A DNA stretch of 64,000 nucleotides from Tragulus kanchil (taxonomy: Eukaryota; Chordata; Mammalia; Artiodactyla; Tragulidae), in the NCBI GenBank assembly GCA_022376925.1, contig JAIOJX010000004.1:175675501-175739500 (forward strand), in the 5' to 3' direction. Below the pieces are notes generated by a model. That model had not been told where the DNA came from. It did no database searches and was given only the letters and a program-made list of their open reading frames with translations. The number at the start of each line of letters is the position of its first letter. Position 1 is the first letter of the stretch. Shown in pieces: positions 10,521-21,366 of the stretch. The translations under genes were made by a program, and so were the position numbers.

Positions 10521-12493
10521 TGCACGCAAGCACACCCACACAAGGCCTCTCTAAGGACCAGACATCTGAGCTGCGATCCAGAGGATGAACAGGAAGGGTG
10601 AAGGGAGGAGTGTTTGCGGAAGAAGGAAAGGCTAGAGCTGAGGCCAGACACCAGAGGGGCATCAAGGCACCCACTGCCTGGTACCACACTTGTCCCAAGT
10701 TGGCAGCTTGGGAGGGCAGGGGCTGAGCCTGGACAGGTGGGGAGCCGACTTCTGGGTGACATGTGGGGTACTGAGTTGGCACGCCACCTTGGCGAAAGTC
10801 CAGTTTACCCCTCACCCAGTCCCCCCTGCAGCACGGCCCCACCTTGGGAAAGTCCGTATCCTCACCCAGTCCTCTGGGCCCCCAGTACCCGGCGCCACCC
10901 TGGACCCCGGCTCCCCTGCGTGGGTGCCACTTTGAGACTGGCTCCCCAGGCTTCCCCAGCTGTATCCTACAGCCTCGGGCTGGGCCCTGCCTCTTCGGGC
11001 CTGGATTAAAGGCCATGGCTTCCTCCCGACCTTAGACCTCCGGCCTTGTCCCGCTGGGCCATCCCCTGCAGAATAACCACAGGGATCTTTCTAGAACGTG
11101 AGTCTGGCAAGGCCACCTCCTCCTCCTGGGTTTCTCGGCCCTGAGGAAGCCCGCTCAGCACAGGCCCTCCTTACCGCCTGCTCCCCTTGCCGCAGCCGAT
11201 GCTTCCCAACACATCTGGCCTCAGACTGACGTGCTCGTTCCTGCTTCACTCGCTGGCTAGGGCTTACTGTGCACCCACCCCGTGCGGGCACCTTGCTGGC
11301 ACTGAAGGTTGGGCACTGTGTGAGAGAAGAGAAACTCAGTCACGGAGTCTGGGAACACTTAAGGGCTCTCTAGGGCTTCCCACGTGGTGCTATGGGTAAA
11401 GAACCTGCCTGGCAATGCAAGAGAGGTAAGAGATGGGGGGTCGGTCCCTGAGTGGGGAAGATCCCCTGGAGGAGGTCACAGCAACTCTTTCCAGTGTTAT
11501 TGCCTGGAGCATCCCACGGGCAGAGGAGCCTGGCAGGCTATGGTCCATCGGGTCGCCAAGGGTCATACAGGACTGAAGTGACTTAGCACACACACACACA
11601 CACGCACACATGCACGCAAGCACACCCACACAAGGCCTCTCTAAGGACCAGACATCTGAGCTGCGATCCAGAGGATGAACAGGAAGGGGTGAAGGGAGGA
11701 GTGTTTGCGGAAGAAGGAAAGGCTAGAGCTGAGGCCAGACACCAGAGGGGCATCAAGGCACCCACTGCCTGGTACCCCACACTTGTCCCAAGTTGGCAGC
11801 TTGGGAGGGGCAGGGGCTGAGCCTGGACAGGTGGGGGAGCCGACTTCTGGGTGACATGTGGGGTAGATTGAGGTGTGGGGCATTTTATCACTTAAAAAAT
11901 AACTTTATTGAGATATTTATCATTTTTTTAAAAAAGCTTTTTTGAGATATAACTCATATACATTAAATTCACCCTTTTAAACTGTATAATTCAATAGCTT
12001 TTAGTATATTTATAGAGCTGGGCAACCATGACCAGTATCTAATTCCAGAACAGCTCCATCACCCCCAAAGCAACTCGGTATCCACCAGCAGTCTCTACTC
12101 CTCCTCCTCCCAGCACCTGGCAGCCACTAATCTACTTTCTGTCTCTGAGGATTTGCCGGTTTCAGACATTTCCCATAAATGAAATCAGACAGCATGTGAC
12201 CTTTTGTGTCTGGCTTCTCTCACTTAGCATAATTTTCTTTTTTAAGATTCATTCATGTTGTAGCATGAATCAGTAAGTCATTCCTTTTTTATGGCCAAAT
12301 AATATTCCACCGAATAGCTAGACTATATTTCCACATTTGATTCATCCATTCATTCATTGGTGGGCAGTTGTTTCCATTTAGAGGCTATTATGAATAATGC
12401 TGCTAAAAACATTCTGTACAAATTGTTGTGTGGATATGTGTTTTCATTTCTCTTGGATACATATCTAGAGATGGAATTGCTGTGTTATATAGT

Positions 12494-12632
12494 GATTTTT
12501 TTTTTTTTTTTTAACTTCTTGGCTGCATGCAACAGGGCATGTGGGATCTTAAGTTCCCTGACCAGGGATGGAACATGCGCCCCCTGCAGTGGAAGCGCGG
12601 AGCCTTAACCACTGGGTCATCAGGGAAGTGGC
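12494..12632 (-). repeat. CHR-type SINE inside L1, with 8-bp TSD
   Basis: The T-run at about 12495-12512 is the antisense poly-A, followed by gggcatgtgggatcttaagt, tccctgaccagggatggaac, ccctgcagtggaagcgcgga and ccttaaccactgggtcatca. The direct repeat tatatagt at 12486-12493 and 12633-12640 is the target-site duplication. Confidence 0.95.
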
Positions 12633-12913
12633 TATATAGTAACTCTTTGTTTAACATTTTGAGGAGTAGCTACACTGTTTTCCACAGTGGCTGCACCATT
12701 TTACATTCCTACTGGCAGCGTATGAGGTCCCCTGTTTCTCCACATTCTCAGCAACACTTGTTGTTGCCTGTCTTGATTTCAGCCATCCAGTGGGTGAGAA
12801 ATGGTATCTCATTGTGATCTTGGCCAGTGACTGATGGCCGTTTACACATCTTCTTTAGAAAATGTCTGTGCATATTCTTTCCTCATTTTAAAGTTGGGTT
12901 ATTTGCCCTTTTA

Positions 12914-13038
12914 TTGTTTCGTTCGCTTGTCCGGCAGCACCATGTGGCTTGCGGGATCTTAGTTCCTCGACCAAGGATGGAACCTGGGCCCTGCAAGGAA
13001 CGCGCTGAGTCCTAGCCATGGGACAACCAGGGAGTTTC
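12914..13038 (-). repeat. CHR-type SINE inside L1, near-perfect TSD
   Basis: Antisense CHR head: catgtggcttgcgggatctt, agttcctcgaccaaggatgg, aacctgggccctgcaaggaa, gtcctagccatgggacaacc. Flanks tgccctttta (12904-12913) and tgccctctta (13039-13048) differ by one base and look like an aged TSD. Confidence 0.88.
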
Positions 13039-13368
13039 TGCCCTCTTACTGTTCTGTTGTAAGAGTTCTTTATGTTTCTTGATGCAAATCCCTCACTGTG
13101 AAAAGGAGATGGGACAGCAGGCCAGGGAGGCAAGCCTGGGCCTCCCCGATCTCCACAATCCCGTCCTGCAGGCTTTCTCCCAGCGCTCAGCGGGGGCCTC
13201 CGGTGTCAGCGTCCACTGCCGGCCCCCTCGAGTCCACTGCCATGACCCGCGTAGATGCCACGGGAGGAGCCTTCAAGGGGCTACCCTGCCTCTACCCATC
13301 GATCCCAAGCCCACAAGTTGGTTTTCACGTCAAGGAAATGAAAAACCGGCCAGTCCCTTCAGAGGTGA

Positions 13369-15592
13369 CCTCAGAGACACCACGACCTGTCCCTCTGTGA
13401 CACGGCCGCAGTCTCAGCTGCGACAGATCAGCCGCCTCTGAGGCCCCGAGGTCCAGCCCGTGGCCTGACGGGGCCCCCAGCCGATGGGCAGGCGGCAGGG
13501 GGACGTCGCGGGCCTGTCTGCGGGAGGGACGCCTGCCAGGATGGCCGCAGCCCCCTCGGGCCAGGCCCTCCCTCGCCCTGCTTATTTAAACTTTCTTGAA
13601 CTTTCCACACTTTGTAAGCTGAGCTCCTCCAACTTGGAGCATCAGGACAAATGGTGAAAAACACAAAATCCAACCACGGTTACTGGCTGATGCAGCTGAG
13701 GCCTCAGTGAGTTCCCTTCCCATGGCCGCCCAGGGCCGGGGGCTGGGCTGAACACACAGAACAGTGCTGGCTGGGCCGGTCCCGTGGGGGTCTCACCTCC
13801 CTCCACGCCCCTCCAGCCTGGGTGTTTGCCTGCCCGTAGCCCCCAGTCCCACGCCATTGGTTGGGACAATGTGTGTGTCTGGGTTGAGGGGCGGGTGGGA
13901 TTGGGAGGTTGACTCTAGGCCACTGCAAAGCCCCGGGGCGCAAGGTACAGAGAGGGCCAGGGGCCTGACAGCTCACGGAGAGACCCTTGACACCGCTGAG
14001 GCCCCTGAGTCCAGCATCCGGAAGCTGGGGAGGGAGCCACTAGGGGGAAGCTCCCAGCTTTCCTTCACGAGGGTGAGGATTTCAGAATGGCGATGACAGC
14101 ATGCGGGCAGTGCACAGAGCACAGAGGCCGGGCGCACTGAGGAGCTGACCGGTCAGGGCTCTCATCTCAGGGCTGGAAGAAAGCAGGTGGAAAGCCAGCT
14201 GATGTGGACCGCCCCTGGGCCCCTGCTGCCTGGCCCAGAGCCCACCTCCCCCGTGGTCCTCAGTGCTGCGGACCCACCGTCCTCCCCGCCCTTCCCTAAC
14301 CTCTGCCTTGGCCCTCAGTCTGGTTCCCAGACCTCTCCCCTCCAGCCGGGCTGGCTGCTCTCCCAGAGAACGCTTCTCGTCGTCGCAGGATTGGGCCTCA
14401 GGCTTGCTCCTCACCCCCGCGGCGCCCCAGCTGGGCCCGCCACCCACCACCTGCCACCCGCCCACGTGGAACCTGCCGGGCCTCAGAGACACCACGACCT
14501 GTCCCTCTGTGACACGGCCGCAGTCTCAGCTGCGACAGATCAGCCGCCTCTGAGGCCCCGAGGTCCAGCCCGTGGCCTGACGGGGCCCCCAGCCGATGGG
14601 CAGGCGGCAGGGGGACGTCGCGGGCCTGTCTGCGGGAGGGACGCCTGCCAGGATGGCCGCAGCCCCCTCGGGCCAGGCCCTCCCTCGCCCTGCTTATTTA
14701 AACTTTCTTGAACTTTCCACACTTTGTAAGCTGAGCTCCTCCAACTTGGAGCATCAGGACAAATGGTGAAAAACACAAAATCCAACCACGGTTACTGGCT
14801 GATGCAGCTGAGGCCTCAGTGAGTTCCCTTCCCATGGCCGCCCAGGGCCGGGGGCTGGGCTGAACACACAGAACAGTGCTGGCTGGGCCGGTCCCGTGGG
14901 GGTCTCACCTCCCTCCACGCCCCTCCAGCCTGGGTGTTTGCCTGCCCGTAGCCCCCAGTCCCACGCCATTGGTTGGGACAATGTGTGTGTCTGGGTTGAG
15001 GGGCGGGTGGGATTGGGAGGTTGACTCTAGGCCACTGCAAAGCCCCGGGGCGCAAGGTACAGAGAGGGCCAGGGGCCTGACAGCTCACGGAGAGACCCTT
15101 GACACCGCTGAGGCCCCTGAGTCCAGCATCCGGAAGCTGGGGAGGGAGCCACTAGGGGGAAGCTCCCAGCTTTCCTTCACGAGGGTGAGGATTTCAGAAT
15201 GGCGATGACAGCATGCGGGCAGTGCACAGAGCACAGAGGCCGGGCGCACTGAGGAGCTGACCGGTCAGGGCTCTCATCTCAGGGCTGGAAGAAAGCAGGT
15301 GGAAAGCCAGCTGATGTGGACCGCCCCTGGGCCCCTGCTGCCTGGCCCAGAGCCCACCTCCCCCGTGGTCCTCAGTGCTGCGGACCCACCGTCCTCCCCG
15401 CCCTTCCCTAACCTCTGCCTTGGCCCTCAGTCTGGTTCCCAGACCTCTCCCCTCCAGCCGGGCTGGCTGCTCTCCCAGAGAACGCTTCTCGTCGTCGCAG
15501 GATTGGGCCTCAGGCTTGCTCCTCACCCCCGCGGCGCCCCAGCTGGGCCCGCCACCCACCACCTGCCACCCGCCCACGTGGAAGCCCCTCTG
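13369..15592. repeat. Tandem duplication 4, unit 1112 bp x2
   Basis: 13369-14480 is repeated at 14481-15592 with constant offset 1112 and almost no difference until the last bases of copy 1 (cccacgtggaacctgccggg versus cccacgtggaagcccctctg). The unit begins in plain unique sequence (cctcagagacaccacgacc). Part of the window-wide series. Confidence 0.95.
13440..14480. other. No gene seen (copy at 14552-15592)
   Basis: Unique GC-rich DNA with a short AT-richer block (cttatttaaactttcttgaa at 13580-13600). Overlapping frames of 75-174 codons on both strands lack domains. The + strand frame ending at 14711 crosses the artificial junction. Confidence 0.45.
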
Positions 15593-15629
15593 CCTGCGCT
15601 GGCGGCGGCTTTGGCAGGCTCTGCCTCCC

Positions 15630-15785
15630 GAGGCCCCTCTGCTCGCTGATTACGAGGCAGCCGGTGGGCTCGGCTCGGGAGCCAGAGCGAGAGATTTATT
15701 GTGGTTTTTAGGGGGCGTTTAGGAGCCGATGTGATAATGTCTGTGAACGCACTTTGTAAACTGTAGCGGGGGAGTGCCACGCACA
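15630..15785. promoter_or_regulatory. Candidate conserved non-coding element
   Basis: A shift from GC-rich flanks to mixed sequence with clustered factor-like words: ctgattacg (GATTA, Otx/Pitx type) at about 15643, ttattgtggttttta with a RUNX-type TGTGGTTT at 15700-15707, and gtgataatgtctgtgaacgc. No SINE/LINE text and no frame. Conservation cannot be tested here. Confidence 0.35.
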
Positions 15786-16204
15786 CGTGAGGGGACTGTG
15801 GCTGGGGAGGGGGCGGCAGCCCAGCCCCCAGACGACATCCTGGGACTCAGCCTGGAATCCCAGTCCCCGGCGTGGAGAAGCCCCGCGGGGCTCTAGGGCG
15901 GCAGTCCCAGGCTGCCTCTGCTGGAACGGGGCCTTCCCGAGCCTGCGGGCCGTCTGTGTCACCAGGGAGCCCTGAAATGAGCTGTGAGCCAGAAAATTGC
16001 CCGGGTCCCTCCCTCACCCAAGAGGCAGTGACAGTGACATGCTTGCTGGCTGTGGAGTGGGGAGGACTCCCGCTTGCCGACCCCCGCGGTGGGGGCACTG
16101 AGCTAACAAGGGAGCAGCAGCCAGGCTGGGCTGTCTTCTGGGAAGCGAACTCAGCCGTCCCACCCTTCTTGCTAAATGCTGTCATCTGGCCATGCTTTTC
16201 TAGT
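15786..16204. other. No gene seen
   Basis: GC-rich unique DNA. Nothing beyond overlapping short frames; the T-richer end blends into an old repeat at 16205. Confidence 0.4.
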
Positions 16205-16440
16205 GGCGCATGTTTGTTGAGCACCTACTATGTGTTCAGCTCACGGAGCACACGGAGCAAGGATCAAGACCAACAAAAAATTCCCATCCTCACAGAGCTT
16301 GTGTGCAAAGACAGGCCATCCACAGGTGATTAAAGACAATTTAAAATACTGAGCGTTAAAAAAAAAAAATACTGAGAGTTACTACGGAGACACAAAGATG
16401 GGGGAGTCGGGCCGTGTTGAAGCTAGAGGGAGACGGGGGG
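16205..16440. repeat. Ancient interspersed repeat (mostly copied at 17391-17582)
   Basis: Text tttgttgagcacctactatg, ttcccatcctcacagagctt, gattaaagacaatttaaaat and agagttactacggagacaca resembles the same old unnamed mammalian element seen at 6-7.5 kb. An A-run sits at about 16360. Confidence 0.5.
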
Positions 16441-16554
16441 CCTCCTTAAGCCTCCCTTACCCTCCTCTCTGGGGGGCCTCTCTCGGTGACCCCCAGGACA
16501 ATCCTGGACCTTGAGGGACTCAGTCCTCCATCAGTCACTGCTACCAAAGCCTGT

Positions 16555-16775
16555 GGACTTCTCTGGTAGCTCAGATGGTAAAGGATCTGCCTACAATGCA
16601 GAAGACCTGGGTTCAATCTCTGGGTCAGGAAGATCTCCGTGGAGAAGAGAATGGCTACCCACTCCAGTATTCTCACCTGGAGATTCCCATGGACAGAGGA
16701 GCCTGGTGGGCTACAAATCCATGAGGTCACAAAGACGCAAACACGACTGAGCAACTAACCCTTTCGCTTTCACCA
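16555..16775 (+). repeat. Bov-tA SINE (copy at 17697-17917)
   Basis: Sense Bov-tA, well preserved: acttctctggtagctcagat, ggtaaaggatctgcctacaa, tgcagaagacctgggttcaa, gaagagaatggctacccact, ccagtattctcacctggaga, cacgactgagcaactaaccc. Confidence 0.95.
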
Positions 16776-16869
16776 GGGCCTGTAGGCTGGGCAGTCTTGT
16801 TCAGGTCAAAACTAGGCCTGCGGTCAAGAGGGGCTGCCCTGGGTCCCTAGCTTGGGTCTGGCTGCCTTT

Positions 16870-17150
16870 ATTAATCTTGAGAGTAGTGAGCAATGAGCTA
16901 ACGCTGTCCAAGTGTCCCCGATGCCTGGCAACGCTCTAAACATCAAGCCTGAGTTATCTTATTTAATCGACACCACGATCAGATAATGTGGGAACTGTCG
17001 TTCCTATTTTATAGACAAGGAAACCGAGGCCCAGCAAGGTTGTGCAACTTGCCTCAGGCCACACAGCTGGTACTGTGGAGCTAGGATGTGCACCCTGCAG
17101 AGCCCTTGCTTTTAACGGGTCTGCCTTCCTGGTCAAGGTCACACGCCTTG
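16870..17150 (-). repeat. MIR SINE, long copy (copy at 18012-18292)
   Basis: Nearly full-length antisense MIR: gatgcctggcaacgctctaa, gagttatcttatttaatcga, ttttatagacaaggaaaccg, aggcccagcaaggttgtgca, cttgcctcaggccacacagc, tggtactgtggagctaggat. One of the best MIRs in the window. Confidence 0.85.
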
Positions 17151-18529
17151 AACCTTATGACTGCCAGGCTGTGCTGAACGGTTCTACAGGCACTGGCCAT
17201 GTCAGTCCACTGCAGTCTCTTAGGTCAGTTGACCCGCCCCTACACTTTCTGCAGAGAGCACGTCGGAGGCCCAGAACGGGTGAATCACAGTGGGGAGGCT
17301 GGGAGCCCAGGATGCACACTCAGACCCACTCGCCTCGGAACCTAAGCACTCAACCTCCTGGCTCTCCCTCCTCCTCCGCCGTTCGCCCGGAGCACACGGA
17401 GCAAGGATCAAGACCAACAAAAAATTCCCATCCTCACAGAGCTTGTGTGCAAAGACAGGCCATCCACAGGTGATTAAAGACAATTTAAAATACTGAGCGT
17501 TAAAAAAAAAAAATACTGAGAGTTACTACGGAGACACAAAGATGGGGGAGTCGGGCCGTGTTGAAGCTAGAGGGAGACGGGGGGCCTCCTTAAGCCTCCC
17601 TTACCCTCCTCTCTGGGGGGCCTCTCGGTGACCCCCAGGACAATCCTGGACCTTGAGGGACTCAGTCCTCCATCAGTCACTGCTACCAAAGCCTGTGGAC
17701 TTCTCTGGTAGCTCAGATGGTAAAGGATCTGCCTACAATGCAGAAGACCTGGGTTCAATCTCTGGGTCAGGAAGATCTCCGTGGAGAAGAGAATGGCTAC
17801 CCACTCCAGTATTCTCACCTGGAGATTCCCATGGACAGAGGAGCCTGGTGGGCTACAAATCCATGAGGTCACAAAGACGCAAACACGACTGAGCAACTAA
17901 CCCTTTCGCTTTCACCAGGGCCTGTAGGCTGGGCAGTCTTGTTCAGGTCAAAACTAGGCCTGCGGTCAAGAGGGGCTGCCCTGGGTCCCTAGCTTGGGTC
18001 TGGCTGCCTTTATTAATCTTGAGAGTAGTGAGCAATGAGCTAACGCTGTCCAAGTGTCCCCGATGCCTGGCAACGCTCTAAACATCAAGCCTGAGTTATC
18101 TTATTTAATCGACACCACGATCAGATAATGTGGGAACTGTCGTTCCTATTTTATAGACAAGGAAACCGAGGCCCAGCAAGGTTGTGCAACTTGCCTCAGG
18201 CCACACAGCTGGTACTGTGGAGCTAGGATGTGCACCCTGCAGAGCCCTTGCTTTTAACGGGTCTGCCTTCCTGGTCAAGGTCACACGCCTTGAACCTTAT
18301 GACTGCCAGGCTGTGCTGAACGGTTCTACAGGCACTGGCCATGTCAGTCCACTGCAGTCTCTTAGGTCAGTTGACCCGCCCCTACACTTTCTGCAGAGAG
18401 CACGTCGGAGGCCCAGAACGGGTGAATCACAGTGGGGAGGCTGGGAGCCCAGGATGCACACTCAGACCCACTCGCCTCGGAACCTAAGCACTCAACCTCC
18501 TGGCTCTCCCTCCTCCTCCCCTGCCGTCT

Positions 18530-18914
18530 TGTTTGCGCCCCCCAAAGCCCACGGAGGCTGGGTCCTCCCCCTGTGTGCGGATGGGCATCCTGAGGCCCGG
18601 AAAGGTGTTCCTGGCTTGTACATAGTTGCTGGCTGTTGAGCCAGGCCTGTTTCCTGGCCCCTACCCTGAAAGGGCACCTGGTGAGGCCACTGTAGCCAGG
18701 GGGTGGCTGAGGAGCCCGCAGCAGCGTCCTGGGCATTTGCCGCGGTGTGCGGGGCTCTGCCAGGGAGGACTGCCCGGAGCCAGCTCGGCGATCCCAGTGC
18801 CGGCCTCTCCTTCACTGCAGAGCAGCCCCATCTCCTAGACGTCCCTTGAGGTATAGCTGAGGCGGGTCTCACTTCACCACGGGACAGGGGCCCTCGGGAG
18901 GACCCCAGAGGCTC
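18530..18914. other. No gene seen
   Basis: Unique GC-rich DNA after duplication 5, with no repeat family that I recognise. Confidence 0.4.
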
Positions 18915-19010
18915 CCGGCTCAGTGCCCCACAGCGGGTGACCTTGGCAAGGTCACCTTCTCTGAGCGTGTTCCTTCTCCGTGAAAGGGGATCTTAGTGTC
19001 TGGTTGGATC
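18915..19010 (+). repeat. MIR SINE relic
   Basis: Sense MIR: gggtgaccttggcaaggtca, ccttctctgagcgtgttcct, tctccgtgaaaggggatctt. Confidence 0.65.
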
Positions 19011-19374
19011 TGCGACAACTTCTAGAAGAATCTGTGGTGGATCCGGTGGCCGGAGCGGGGTGGCTCTCGCCGGCGCGCCCTGTCTTCTGCTCAGGAAGCA
19101 GTAGGATGAAGGGGCACCCGAGACGCTTGCCCAGGGGAGTCGTCACGGCGGCTCCAGCCCCGGAAGGCCCTCTGGGCGCCTCTGTTCCCACCAAGGGCAC
19201 TGGCCAGCTGCTGCCCTCAGACCCGTGGCCCCGCAGCCCGCGGTGCCGTCGCAAGTGCCAGAGAGGCACGGTGGGGCCCTCCCTGAGCTTCCTGGACACT
19301 GCTGCGGTGGGCTGCACCTTCAGGAGGGTCTGGTGCCAGTCTGAGGGCAGCAGCAAGCAGCAGAGGCCCTGACG

Positions 19375-19480
19375 CCTTGGCAGTGGGATTAAGGGCGAGA
19401 AAAATGAAGCGTGGAAATCATTAGTTTCCTTGGTTGGCCAGAGCCACTCCGAATGAACATTTGGGGCTTTTAAAATGAAC
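19375..19480. promoter_or_regulatory. Candidate conserved non-coding element (copy at about 20495-20595)
   Basis: Mixed-composition block in GC-rich surroundings with words such as gtgggattaagg, ggaaatcattagtttcctt and gaatgaacatttgg. No repeat text. Function not testable here. Confidence 0.25.
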
Positions 19481-20034
19481 CTCAGCTGCAGGGACCCGTG
19501 CCCTGTGCCCGCCATGGCCCAGGCGGCCTTGTGGAATCCCGGCCCCGGCCGTTCTTCTTTGCCTGCCGCTCAGCCAACACTTGCTGAGTGCCTACGGTGG
19601 GCCAGGCCCAGAGCCAGGACGGGAGGGAGACTCCAGCCAGAGCACAGCAGCCCTATGGTGAGAGCGCAGCCGCGGAGGCCACAGTGCCAGCCGGCAAGGA
19701 ATCAGGCCGGGCAGGCAGGCGCCACCCTCTCCTGGGGGCTGTGGGGCACGGGTGGCAGCAAGGGGCTGGGGGCCACTGGGTGTGTGGGGGGGTGTCAGGT
19801 CCAGGAGGCTTCCCAGAAGAGCGGCCTTAAGGGATGGGGTGGGTGTGGGATGGACGGGAACCTGCAAATGCGTGGGGGCGGGGTGAAAGGCCAGGTGCCA
19901 GCCTGAGAAGGGGCAGGCCTGGGGTGGGGGGGGCAGGCAGGTGGGCCTGGTGGGGACTGGGGCAACCTGCGGCTGGCGCCCATCCAGGCTGCCGCTAAGC
20001 GCCCTGCCAGGGACAGGTTTCCGACTGAGCCTCC
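19481..20034. other. No gene seen (copy at 20598-21155)
   Basis: GC-rich DNA. A 143-codon + strand frame (19475-19906) is present in both copies but shows no domain and lies in stop-poor sequence. It includes a MIR-like phrase (acttgctgagtgcctacggt at about 19578). Confidence 0.4.
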
Positions 20035-20140
20035 TCTTCTCCAAACTAAGCTGGAAATGTAGATTTTTCTGTGAAAATGACCGATTTTTAAACGATAGGA
20101 ATTCATTTTAATTAAAAATAAAAAATACTATGAGATCAGA
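20035..20140. promoter_or_regulatory. AT-rich block with MEF2-consensus site (copy at 21156-21262)
   Basis: Sharp AT-rich island upstream of the CpG island. ttttaattaaaa (20107-20118) is a perfect palindrome. ttaaaaataa (20112-20121) matches the MEF2 consensus YTAWWWWTAR exactly. gaccgatttttaaacgatag lies just upstream. May be a promoter-proximal element; no repeat family recognised. Confidence 0.4.
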
Positions 20141-21366
20141 GCGAGCCCGGCGTTGGCTGGCTTGGGCCCACGGGTCAAGAGTTTCTGCTCTCCATTGGAG
20201 GTGCTGATGCGGCGGGGCGTGGAGGTGGAGCGGGCTGCTTAGAAGTTGGGGGCCGGAGGGGTGGGGCTGGGCGGGTGGGCCGGGGAGGCGGGAGGTGTGA
20301 AGGGGCGGCGGGGAGGGCCGTGGAGGGCGGGGCCGGCGCACCCACCGGCGGTGCGTGGGGAACGGGCGTCTCCCCCGAGCGTCCGCGGCACGGTGGGGCC
20401 TCCTGAGCTTCCTGGACACTGCTGCGGTGGGCTGCACCTTCAGGAGGGTCTGGTGCCAGTCTGAGGGCAGCAGCAAGCAGCAGAGGCCCTGACGCCTTGG
20501 CAGTGGGATTAAGGCGAGAAAATGAAGCGTGGAAATCATTAGTTTCCTTGGTTGGCCAGAGCCACTCGAATGAACATTTGGGGCTTTTAAAATGAACCTC
20601 AGCTGCAGGGACCCGTGCCCTGTGCCCGCCATGGCCCAGGCGGCCTTGTGGAATCCCGGCCCCGGCCGTTCTTCTTTGCCTGCCGCTCAGCCAACACTTG
20701 CTGAGTGCCTACGGTGGGCCAGGCCCAGAGCCAGGACGGGAGGGAGACTCCAGCCAGAGCACAGCAGCCCTATGGTGAGAGCGCAGCCGCGGAGGCCACA
20801 GTGCCAGCCGGCAAGGAATCAGGCCGGGCAGGCAGGCGCCACCCTCTCCTGGGGGCTGTGGGGCACGGGTGGCAGCAAGGGGCTGGGGGCCACTGGGTGT
20901 GTGGGGGGGTGTCAGGTCCAGGAGGCTTCCCAGAAGAGCGGCCTTAAGGGATGGGGTGGGTGTGGGATGGACGGGAACCTGCAAATGCGTGGGGGCGGGG
21001 TGAAAGGCCAGGTGCCAGCCTGAGAAGGGGCAGGCCTGGGGTGGGGGGGGCAGGCAGGTGGGCCTGGTGGGGACTGGGGCAACCCGCGGGCTGGCGCTCC
21101 ATCCAGGCTGCCGCTAAGCGGCCCTGCCAGGGGACAGGTTTCCGACTGAGCCTCCTCTTCTCCAAACTAAGCTGGAAATGTAGATTTTTCTGTGAAAATG
21201 ACCGATTTTTAAACGATAGGAATTCATTTTAATTAAAAATAAAAAATACTATGAGATCAGAGCGAGCCCGGCGTTGGCTGGCTTGGGCCCACGGGTCAAG
21301 AGTTTCTGCTCTCCATTGGAGGTGCTGATGCGGCGGGGCGTGGAGGTGGAGCGGGCTGCTTAGAAG

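Larger units (their letters stand above)
9735..11865. repeat. Tandem duplication 3, unit 1090 bp x2
   Basis: 9735-10824 is repeated from 10825 at offset 1090. Copy 1 degrades toward its end: homopolymer losses at 10600-10740 (ggaagggtgaa for ggaaggggtgaa, ggtaccacac for ggtaccccacac, ggtggggag for ggtgggggag). Positions 10771-10824 are then a scrambled near-repeat of the start of the next copy (cttggcgaaagtcc versus cttgggaaagtcc). A further difference is gcggccc at 10045 versus ggccc at 11138. Confidence 0.95.
11885..13095 (-). repeat. Old L1 LINE fragment, antisense, interrupted by two SINEs
   Basis: Antisense L1 3'-half text: aataactttattgagatatt, tatacattaaattcaccctt, agcataattttcttttttaa, attcatgttgtagcatgaat, taatattccaccgaatagct, atggaattgctgtgttatat, ttttccacagtggctgcacc, aatggtatctcattgtgatc. 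It is split at 12494-12632 and about 12914-13038. No intact ORF2 remains. Confidence 0.9.
16247..18530. repeat. Tandem duplication 5, unit about 1144 bp x2
   Basis: 16247-17390 is repeated from 17391. The offset is 1144 at first and 1142 after a two-base loss (ggcctctctcgg at 16476 becomes ggcctctcgg near 17620). Copy 1 ends in a few garbled bases (ctcctccgccgttcgcccgg) where copy 2 continues cctcccctgccgtcttg. Confidence 0.95.
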
